This document shows positions 45,144 through 57,100 of a stretch of 64,000 nucleotides of DNA, one piece after another. A program made the position numbers and the translations under genes. The first letter of the stretch is position 1. Each line of letters opens with the position of its first letter. A model generated the notes under the pieces. It saw nothing but the letters and a program-made list of their open reading frames with translations, made no database searches and was not told the origin of the DNA. Source of the stretch: a virus; the IMG/VR virus record IMGVR_UViG_3300027759_000071, positions 1-64,000 of that record, one strand, 5' to 3'.

Positions 45144-48100
45144 ATGGCAATTAGTAATCTATTAACAGGAAGGGTAAGGGTTGTAAGCCCAAAAAATGTA
45201 ACATCTGACAGATATCAGTTTTTGGATTTGTCACAGGCCGAACCAAATTTTGGAGTCCCATCGTTCAGCGCATCTCTTTATGATAATCCAGCGATATTAG
45301 TTTCAGATTCCGATGGAAATAGAGGATTTGTTCAATTACCATCATCCACAAAATTAGTAACTGGTTCAATAACGGCATCTGTAACTCCTGAATATGGATT
45401 TCAGGTAGTTTCTGTAGATAGTGGTTCTCAATTTACTGGTAGTGTATTTGTAAGTGGTAGTGTAACGGCCAATTATTTTATTGGAGATGGTTCACAACTT
45501 ACAAATGTTGCATCGACTGTAGCACCTAGAATTGCTAGTGGTAGTGCAACCGCATCTATTTCTCCTGATTTGGGATTGCAAATAAATGTTGATACTACAA
45601 TATTAGGAAATCTTTATGTATCCCAATCAATAATTGCAGACCAACTTATTGTTAATTTAATCTCATCGTCTGTAATTTTTTCGTCTGGGTCTAATATATT
45701 TGGAAACACCAATACTAATATCCAACAATTTACTGGTTCTGTTCAAATACAAACGGAATTAATAGCGGGATATGTAACAGCATCATCTTTTAGTGGTTCA
45801 TTTACTGGAGATGGTAGTAATTTATTTAATGTACCTGCCGCAACTTCTCCTAGAATTGTTTCTGGTTCTGCAACAGCATCCATATCTCCGAATGAGGGAT
45901 TATTAGTTAATACTGGAGTAACTATTGCGGATTATTTAATAGTTACTGGTTCGGCAACATTTTATTCAGCTGTATCCGCTTCAGTATTTAGTGGTAGTGG
46001 TGAATCATTGTTTAATTTACCTGACTCAAAAAGAATAGCAAGTGGTAGTGTAACCGCATCTGTAAGTCCTGATTCTGGATTTATTGTTGAATCATTAATT
46101 AAAGGTTCTCAATTTACTGGTAGTATAAATGTTAGTGGTAGTGTATTAGTACAAAGTGGTTCATATCTTGTTGGAGATGGTAGATATTTAAGCAATATTT
46201 CTTTTGCAAATTTATCAATAGATTCAACAAGAATATTTAGTGGAAGTGCAACAGCATCTATTTCACCATCAGAAGGATTTAAAGTAAATGTTAATTCAAG
46301 TATTAGTGGTAGTTTAAATGTATCTCAATCAATTATAGCATCACAATTTAGTGGCTCATTCTCTGGTTCTTTTCAAGGGGATGGTAGTAGATTAATAAAT
46401 TTACCAATAGCTACTAAAATAGCAAGTGGTAGTGTAACTGCATCGGTTGACCCAAATAATGGATTTGTAGTAACATCGGTAGCAAATGGTTCTACTTTTA
46501 GTGGTAGTGTATTTTTAAGTAGCGGCTCTTATTTCTCTGGTAGTGGTAAATATATATTTGATATACCATTTGCAAATTTAACAGGAGATACAATTAGAAT
46601 ATCAAATGGTAATGTAACTGCATCAGTAAGTCCTGATTATGGATTTAAAGTAGAATCATTAGTAAGTGGTTCTCAATTTACTGGAAGTATAAGTGTAAGT
46701 GGAAGTATAAGTGTAAGTGGTAGTGTGACAGCATCATTTTTTGTTGGAGATGGTAGTAAATTATTTAACATACCAGCTTTAACCGCTGTATTAATAGCAA
46801 GTGGTAGTGTAACTGCTTCGGTAGCACCTGATAAAGGATTTATTGTAACATCTACGGCAAGTGGTTCTAAATTTACTGGTTCAATAAATGTAAGTGGTAG
46901 TGTAACTGCATTTAATTTTTATGGTTCTGCATCTCAAGCTGAAAATGCAAATTTATTTGATGGTAGAGAATCATCAACATTTGCAACAACTGGTTCAAAC
47001 TTATTTACTGGTTCTCAATTTATTACTGGTAGCTTAACTGCTAATTTCTTTATTGGGGATGGTTCTGGATTAACTGGAGTAAGAGCTGATGTTACACCTC
47101 GTATAGCAAGTGGTAGTGTAACGGCATCTATATCTCCTGATACTGGATTATTAGTAAACACAACTGTATCAGCATCTTCATTTAGTGGTAGTGGTGATGG
47201 ATTATTTAATATTCCATTATCTGCATTTAGTAGTGAAGTATCTAGAATAGCAACTGGTAGTATAACAGCATCTGTTAATCCTGATTATGGATTTAGAGTA
47301 GAATCTATTAGTAGTGGTTCTCAGTTTACGGGTTCATTATTTGTAAGTGGTAATATCCAAGTATCTTCTGGTTCATTTTTTAGTGGTAGTGGTGAGGGAT
47401 TATTTAATATACCATTTGCATCTATATCTGGAGAAATATCAAAAATTTCAAGCGGTTCTGCAACGGCATCAATTTCTCCTGATAAAGGATTTGAAATAAA
47501 TGTAAATACAAGAATAACTGGCTCTCTATTAGTAGTTAGTTCTAGTAATTTTTTATCATCAGTATCTGCATCTATATTTAGTGGTAGTGGTGAATCTTTA
47601 TTTAATATTCCATTAGCAGCATTAGCAACGGAAGCTCTAAGAATAGCAAATGGTGATGTAACCGCATCTGTTTCTAATGATGGATTTGTAGTAAAAACTC
47701 CATTCTCTGGTTCTCAAATTGGTTCTAGATTTACTGGTAGTTTATCAATTAGTGGTAGTGTATTTTTAAGTAGTGGTTCTTTTTATTCTGGATCTGGAGA
47801 AGGGTTATTTAATATTCCGTTTTCAGCATTATCTACTGAAGTGTTTAGAATTGCAAGTGGTAGTGTAACTGCATCAGCAAGTCCTAATTTTGGATTTGTC
47901 GTAACATCTGCTGCAAGTGGTTCTCAGTTTAGTGGTAGTGTTAGTATTAGTGGTTCATTAAGTGCATATGGAAATGGATTTATTAGTGGTACATTACTTG
48001 TAACATCTGCCTCTAATTTCTTTGATAGTACTTTAATTATAACTCGCCAATATTCTCAATTTAGTGGTAGTGTATATGGTTCAATATTTAGTGGTTCTAA

Positions 48101-51100
48101 TTTCTTTGGACAATCATTTAGTGGTTCGCATATTGGAGATGGTTCTCAATTAACTAATGTAAATGCATTATCGGCATATGTATTACAATCTGGCTCATTC
48201 ACAGCATCATTTATACCAAATATCGGATTAAAAGTTAATACAAATTTATTTGTTGAAAATGGTAGTGTAACCGCAAGTAATTTAAATTTAGTAAATAGTG
48301 CATATGTAGGAAATAATCTTTATGTAGAAAATAATATATACGCTAAACAAATATCTGTTCAATTTATATCATCATCGATAATTTATTCAACCGGTTCAAA
48401 TATATTTGGAAACACCAATACCAATATCCAACAATTTACTGGTTCTGTTAAAATACAAACGGAATTAATAGCAGGATTTGTAACAGCATCATCATATACT
48501 GGTTCATTTAGTGGGGCATTTAAAGGTGATGGTAGTGGATTAATAAATATCCCAGCAACAATACCAACATTAATAGCAACAGGCAGTGTATCTGCATCTG
48601 TATCATTACAAAATGGATTTGTAGTAAGAGCTTCTGAAAGTGGTTCTTTGTTTTATGGTAATGTTATTATTACTGGTTCTAAAACTGAATTAACTTCAAG
48701 TTTATTTGTAGAAGGACCTGCATTATTTAAAAGTGGTATATCGGCATCTGTATTTAGTGGTAGTGGTGCGGGATTAACAAATTTACCAGAAACTACTAGA
48801 TTGGGTAGTGGTAATGTAACAGCTTCAGTAAATTCTAATTTTGGATTTATTGTAATATCAACCGATAGTGGGTCTGTATTTACTGGTTCTATTTTAATAA
48901 CCGGTAGTGTAACAATACCATCTGGGTCTGGATATTTTAGTGGTAGTGGTGAAGGATTGAGTAATATTCCATTCTCTGCTTTATCTGGGGATGCATTAAG
49001 ATTAGCAAGTGGAAGTGTAACAGCTTCTATTTCTCCAAATAAAGGATTCGAAGTAAATACTTTTACAAAAATATCTGGAAGTTTAGTTGTATCATCATCG
49101 GGACATGTAGTAGATGTATCTGATATTAATAAAGTATTTGCTGTAACTAATAACTCTTCTATGGAGTATTATTTTACCGGTGCAGTTAGTGGTTCAAATC
49201 CTACAATAACTTTAGTAAAAGGAGTAACTTATACATTTAACGTAAACGCAAGTGGCCACCCATTTTACATAAAAGCTGCACCTGTAACTGGAACAGGTAG
49301 TACATATAATACGGGTGTATCTGGAAATGGAACACAGGTAGGAACAATAACATTTACTGTACCAAATACCGCACCAGCAACTTTATATTATATTTGCCAA
49401 TACCATTCAATGATGGTAGGTACAATTAATATTGTTGATGAATTGGTAATACCAGCTACTATTGAATTAATTGGAGATGTGAATGTTACTGGAAGTGTAA
49501 GTATAACATTTGGTTCAACATTTAGTGGTAGTGGGGCAAACTTATTTGATATTCCATTCTCTGCATTTAGTGGAGATGCAATTCGTATAGCAAGTGGTTC
49601 TGCAACGGCATCAATATCTCCGATTAATGGATTTTTGGTAAATACTAAAGCACAATTTGAAGGTAATGTGTCGGCATCAATGTTTACTGGTAGTGGTGCT
49701 GGATTATTTGATATTCCGTTCTCATCATTTACCGGAGATGCATCTAGAATTTCTAGTGCTAGTGTAACGGCATCTGTTTCACCTACATTTGGATTTAAAG
49801 TGGAATCATTGAAAAGTGGTTCGCAATTTACTGGTAGTATAAATGTAAGTGGAAGTATTTCAATATCATCTGGGTCTTTTTATTCTGGTAGTGGTAGATT
49901 TTTATTTGATATTCCAGAATCTGCATTATCATTTTCTCCAAATAAAATAATAAGTGGTTCAGTAACAGCTTCTGTAAGTCCGGATTATGGATTTAGAATA
50001 GAATCAGTAGATTATGGTTCTGAATTTACTGGAAGTATTAGAGTATCTGGCTCTGTGAATATAGATAATTCATTGACTGTAACTAATTCGGTTATAGCAA
50101 ACGAATTTAGTGGTTCATTTAGTGGTAGTGGTGCAAATTTATTTGATATTCCATTATCTGCGCTAGTACAAAATGTTTACCAAATAGCAACAGGTTCAGT
50201 AACCGCATCAGTAGACCCTAATATTGGATTTATTGTAAATTCAAACGCAACAATTACAGGTAGTTTAATTGTATCATCATCAACCACATTACAACAAGGT
50301 TTAAATGTATTGGGTAATGTAAATGTTGATACTCTTAATAGTGGTAGCTACGGAACTATTAATTTAAGTGGCTCTACAAATATAACTGGAGCATTGGATA
50401 TTATAGGAGATGCTCATTTACATAATGATTTATATGTTGATGGTAAAATTATAGCAAACCAAATAGTTACTAATTTAATTTCATCCTCAATAATTTATTC
50501 GTCTGGTTCTAATATATTTGGAAATGATGTAACAAACTTCCAACAATTCACTGGTTCACTATATGTAAGTGGTGGAGTTGGTGGCGGGGTATTTTTAAAT
50601 ACTGGTTCAACATTTAGTGGTAGTGGTAGGGGGTTATTTGATATTCCTTTATCGGCATTAGCAGAAAATGTTTATCAGATGGCATCTGGTAGTGTAACTG
50701 CATCTGTATCTCCTAATAACGGATTTAAAGTTTATTCATTGGATGCTGGTTCTCAATTTACCGGTTCAGTTTATGTAACAGGTAGTGTATCGGCATCATT
50801 CTTTGTAGGAGATGGTTCACAATTAACAAATGTTCTTGCAATAGTAGCTCCATTTATTGGTAGTGGTTCTGCAACTGGTTCGGTAACAAGCGGGGACCAA
50901 TTTATAGTAACAACAGCAAAAACTGGTTCTCAACTTGGTTCTATATTTACTGGTTCAATAGAAGTTAGTGGAAGCATTAGAGCAACTGATTATCTTATTG
51001 GGGATGGTACATATATTACAAATGTATTTGCACAATCATCTCCAAAAATTGAAAGTGGTAGTGTAACGGCTTCAGTAAGTCCTAATTTTGGATTTAGAGT

Positions 51101-54100
51101 ACAAACTCCATTTACACAATCTCAAATAGGTTCTCAATTTACTGGTTCAATTGAAGTTAGTGGAAGTATTAGAGCAACTCAATATTTATTTGGTGATGGT
51201 ACGTTTATTACTAACGTACAAGCATCAGCAGCCCCTTTAATAGCAAGTGGTTCAGCAACAGCATCGGTATCAAGTGGTAATACATTTGTAGTAACAACTG
51301 GAGCAACTGGTTCAGCTATTGGTTCTAGATTTACCGGTTCTATTGATGTAAGTGGTAGTGTTAAGGCATTTACGTTTATAGGAGATGGTTCTCAATTAAC
51401 CAATGTACAAGCATCATCTGCGCCATTTATCGCTAGTGGTTCGGCAACAGCATCTGTACAAAGTGGTGATACATTTATAGTTATAACTGGTGCAACGTCT
51501 GGTTCGGCAGTAGGTTCTCAATTTACTGGTTCGGTGGCAATTAGTGGTTCACTAAGCGCATCCTTATTTGTAGGAGATGGTGGTGGATTATTTAACATTC
51601 CAGCCGCAGCATTGCAAGATCTTGAATTAAATAAAATTATTTCTGGTTCGGCTATAGCAATAATTTCACCTAATAATGGTTTGAATATTAATACAACAAT
51701 ATCAGCATCTCTTTATTTTGGAGATGGTGGTGGATTGTTTAACATCCCTGCAAATGCATTAACAGACCTTAAGTTAGATAAATTAGTTTCTGGTTCTGCA
51801 ACAGCATCTATTTCACCTATTGATGGATTTAGAACAAATATATTTGCAGCAATTACCGGTGGTATTTATGTAACTGGTGGGAATTTTGTAGCAGCATCCG
51901 GTTCTACATATGTAGGAGATGGAAGTGGATTGACAAATATTAATATTGCAAACTTAGCATTTGAAACATCAATATTAAAATCAGGATCATTTACAGCATC
52001 TGTTTCTCCTAATAATGGATTTGTTACAAACGCATCTGCAAGTATTTACGGTAACTTATATGTTGATAAAGGAATTACTAGTTCATTTATATATTCTCCA
52101 TATTTTACTGGTTCATTCAATGGCACATATACATTTAGAGGAACTGGGCCAACCGCATCTGCTGAATATGATATTTTAAGATATGATGAAGCTAGGGGAT
52201 ATTATATTCCTCAACCTGAATATTCAAATGTGGAAACTGTTGGATTTAGTAATGTAAACATTTTAACAATTGTTCACAACTTAGGAGTTTTATATCCGGT
52301 TGTTCAGGTTTATCAAACTGGTTCACAACAACAAATTCTACCAGCAACTATTGAATCAATTGACTTAAACACTATAAAAATTACATTTAGTGGAACTGAA
52401 AGTGGACAAGTAGTAATTGGTAGTGGGGGTAGTGTAATTAGTGGTACAATACAAGGTAATAGAGTAGTAGGAACTGTTAATTCCGCATCTTACGCAGTAT
52501 ATGCTGAAAATGCAGGAACGGCATCTACTTTACTTGGTTTAACAAATGAAAATGTACAACAATTATTGTCAGCATCATTACAGCCTGGCAATTACGTTTT
52601 ATCATCTCAAACTGCATCGATGAGAGTATTAAGCTCATCTTACGCAGCAACTGCATCTTACGCATTAAATGCAAATATTGATACAACATTATTTGTATTA
52701 AATTCACAAACAGCTTCAATGTTTGTAGGTACAGCATCTTTAGCATACCAAGCGATATCAGCATCATTCTCTGCCAATGGCGGTGGCGGTGGTGGTTTTG
52801 TTGATACGGCTAGTTTTGTATTAAATTCACAAACAGCTTCAATGCGTGTATTAAGTGCATCATATGCTATAACAGCATCTTACGCAGCTTACGCAGCAAA
52901 TGCTTCAAACGTAGACACAACAGCATTTATTAATAAGTACTTAGATAGTACTATGTTCGCAAACTTTGTTGTAACAGGAAGTTTTGGTGCTAGTGGTAGT
53001 GTTTATGTAAATAATTTATATACATCCTCTTTATCATCTTATGTATTAACTTGGAATACAACAACTCATCAATTAGAAGCTAGAGACGTAGCTGGAGCAA
53101 GTGGTACATCCGGAACATCTGGCACATCGGGAACATCTGGGTCATCTGGTACATCTGGTTCATCTGGAAGTAGTGGTACTGATGGTTCTGGTGGTACATC
53201 TGGTACTAGTGGTACATCTGGTAGTGATGGTACATCTGGAAGTAGTGGTACGGATGGCTCAGCTGGTACATCGGGAACATCTGGTACATCTGGAACATCG
53301 GGTTCGTCTGGTTCAAGCGGTTCATCTGGTAGTGATGGTTCATCTGGTTCAAGCGGAAGTAGTGGAACATCAGGAACATCTGGTACATCTGGGTCATCTG
53401 GTACATCTGGTTCATCTGGAAGTAGTGGTAGTAGTGGAACAAGTGGTTCATCTGGAAGTAGTGGTTCTGCTGGTACATCGGGAACATCTGGTTCTACGGG
53501 TTCGGCTGGAAGTAGTGGTACATCAGGAACATCTGGTACATCTGGAAGTAGCGGTTCATCTGGAACATCTGGAACATCTGGCACAAGCGGCTCATCGGGA
53601 ACATCTGGTACAAGTGGTACATCGGGAACATCTGGTACAAGCGGAAGTAGTGGTTCATCGGGATATGATGGTTCATCCGGTAGTAGTGGTTCATCTGGTT
53701 CATCTGGAAGTAGTGGAACATCCGGTACATCTGGTACATCGGGAACATCTGGTACATCTGGAAGTAGTGGTGAATCTGGAACGGATGGTTCGGCTGGTTC
53801 ATCTGGTACAAGTGGTGAATCAGGAACATCTGGTACATCTGGAAGTAGTGGTACATCTGGAAGTAGTGGTACATCTGGAAGTAGTGGTTCATCGGGAACA
53901 ACTGGTTCAGCTGGTACATCTGGCTCATCTGGAACATCTGGAACAAGCGGTTCATCTGGAAGTAGTGGTTCATCGGGAACATCTGGAACATCTGGAACAT
54001 CTGGTTCAACAGGTTCGGCTGGTTCATCTGGGTCATCTGGAACATCTGGAAGTAGTGGAACGCGTGGTACATCTGGAAGTAGTGGTACATCAGGTTCAAC

Positions 54101-57100
54101 TGGTTCGGCTGGTACATCTGGTACAAGTGGTTCATCTGGTTCGGCTGGCTCATCGGGAACATCTGGAAGTAGTGGTACATCAGGAACATCTGGTAGTAGT
54201 GGTTCGTCTGGTTCTACTGGTAGTGATGGTACATCTGGAAGTAGTGGTTCATCTGGTTTAGACGGAACATCTGGTACAAGCGGAAGTAGTGGTAGTAGTG
54301 GAACATCAGGTACATCAGGTAAAAGTGGTACGGATGGCACATCTGGTTCGTCTGGGTCATCTGGTTCGTCTGGTTCGTCTGGATTAAGTGGAACATCTGG
54401 TACATCAGGTAAAAGTGGTACGGATGGTACAAGCGGCTCATCTGGAACATCTGGTAAAGCTGGTTCATCGGGAACATCTGGTAGTAGTGGTTCATCTGGT
54501 ACATCAGGTAAAAGTGGTTCATCGGGAACATCTGGTTCGTCTGGATTAAGTGGTACTGATGGTACATCTGGAAGTAGTGGTTCATCTGGAAGTAGTGGCA
54601 GTAGTGGTACTGACGGTTCGGCTGGAACATCTGGCTCAAGTGGTACTGATGGTTCAGCTGGTACAAGTGGTTCATCTGGTACAAGCGGTTCATCTGGTTC
54701 AGCTGGAAGTAGTGGTAGCAGTGGTACTGATGGTTCTGCAGGAACAAGCGCTACAAGCGGTTCATCTGGTTCATCTGGAAGTAGTGGTAGTGATGGTACA
54801 TCTGGCACAAGTGGTTCATCTGGAAGTAGTGGTACTGATGGTTCAGCTGGAACATCTGGAAGTAGTGGAGAAAATGGAACATCAGGAACATCTGGCACAA
54901 GCGGTACATCTGGTACATCAGGAACATCTGGAGAAAGTGGTACTGATGGTTCATCTGGAAGTAGTGGTATTTCTTGTTTAACATATCTTTTATCTAATGA
55001 GGATCCTGATAATCCTGCAGTGTTCGATTGGACACGATGTGATTTTACATCAGGAGACCAAATAACAATAAACCCTGGTGACCCGAATGTAGAAATTTGT
55101 GCAATTGGAGAATCTGTTGTATTAGCAAATCCACCATACGGAACAATAAATTTAGTAGGTGCATGTCATGGTACATCTGGTGTTGATGGTTTACCTGGAT
55201 ATACTCCTGAATTTGGAGTAGATTACTTTAATGGTACGGATGGTTCATCTGGTTCATCTGGTTTAAATGGATTAGCTGGTACATCTGGTACATCTGGTAC
55301 ATCGGGCAGTAGTGGAAGTAGTGGTTCATCGGGAACATCTGGTACAAGAGGTACAAGCGGCTCATCTGGTACGAGTGGTTCATCAGGATTAAGTGGAACA
55401 TCTGGAAGTAGTGGTACATCTGGCACATCAGGTATATCTGGTTCAGCTGGTACATCTGGAACATCTGGAAGTAGTGGTGAAAATGGTTCATCGGGAACAT
55501 CTGGTAGTAGTGGTTCATCTGGTACATCAGGAATAAGTGGTACAGCTGGAAGTAGTGGTACATCTGGTAGTGGTGGTAAAGATGGTACATCTGGAAGTAG
55601 TGGAGCAGACGGTACATCTGGAACATCTGGTACATCTGGTTCTTCTGGATATTCTGGAACGGATGGTTCAGCTGGTACATCTGGTACATCTGGAAGTAGT
55701 GGAATAAGTGGTTCATCAGGAACATCAGGAACATCCGGAACAAGTGGAAGTAGTGGTTCATCGGGAACATCTGGTATTAGTGGAGCTGGTTCAACATCTG
55801 GAACTTCGGGAACATCTGGAACATCGGGACAAAGTGGTTCGTCTGGAACAAGCGGTACATCTGGAGAAAGTGGTTCGGCTGGTACAAGCGGAACATCTGG
55901 TGTAAGTGGTAAAGACGGTAAAGATGGTACATTTGTTGGAAGTAGTGGTTCGTCTGGAACATCAGGAACATCTGGTTCGTCTGGTACAAGCGGAACATCT
56001 GGGTCATCTGGTTCATCGGGAACATCTGGTATTAGTGGAGCAAGTACAACATCAGGAACATCTGGTTCATCTGGTACATCCGGGCAAAGTGGTACATCTG
56101 GTTCATCAGGAACATCTGGCACAAGCGGCATTAGCGGTACGGATGGTACTTACTTTGGTACAAGCGGAACATCAGGAACATCTGGTACATCTGGTTCATC
56201 TGGTGAAAGTGGCTCTGCTGGTACATCTGGAACTTCGGGAACATCTGGAGCAAGTGGTAAAGATGGTACTTATTTTGGTTCAGCTGGTACAAGCGGTACA
56301 AGCGGTACAAGCGGTACATCTGGAGAAAGTGGTACATCTGGCATATCCGGCTCATCAGGAACATCTGGTGTAAGTGGTACGGATGGTACATTCTTTGGTA
56401 CATCCGGAACTTCGGGAGTAAGCGGTTCATCTGGAACATCTGGTATTAGTGGAGTAGCATCAACATCTGGTTCATCAGGAACATCTGGTACATCTGGAGC
56501 AAGTGGTAAAGATGGAACATTCTTTGGCTCATCAGGAACGTCTGGAGTTAGTGGTTCGGCTGGTACATCTGGTACATCTGGTATTAGTGGAGCTGGTGCA
56601 ACGTCTGGTTCATCTGGTACATCTGGAAGTAGTGGTAAAGACGGAACTTACTTTGGAAGTAGTGGTACATCTGGAGTTAGCGGTTCATCTGGTACATCGG
56701 GTCTTAGTGGAGCTGGTGCAACATCTGGGACATCGGGAACATCCGGTGTAAGTGGTAAAGACGGTACTTATTTTGGAAGTAGTGGAACATCTGGAGTTAG
56801 CGGAACATCTGGTACATCAGGTCTTAGTGGTGTAACCGCAACCGCCGGTACATCTGGAACATCTGGGTCATCTGGTACATCTGGTATTAGTGGTTTAAAT
56901 GGTACATATTTTGGAAGTAGTGGAACATCGGGCACATCGGGTCTTAGTGGTGCAACGGCAACAGCAGGTTCATCCGGCACATCTGGGTCATCTGGTACAA
57001 GCGGTATTAGTGGAACTGATGGTACTTATTTTGGTACAAGCGGAACATCAGGAGTAAGTGGAACATCTGGTACATCATTCTATGGTGTAACATCTGGAAC

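Noticed and set aside
53069-54898. Long minus-strand open frame (609 aa) rich in Pro, Val, Asp and Glu; similar frames at 18225-18848, 20055-20816, 55223-56131 and 60697-62499.
   Set aside because: They are the exact mirrors of Gly-Thr-Ser codon repeats on the + strand, have no promoter or leader of their own, and lie within well-supported + strand genes.
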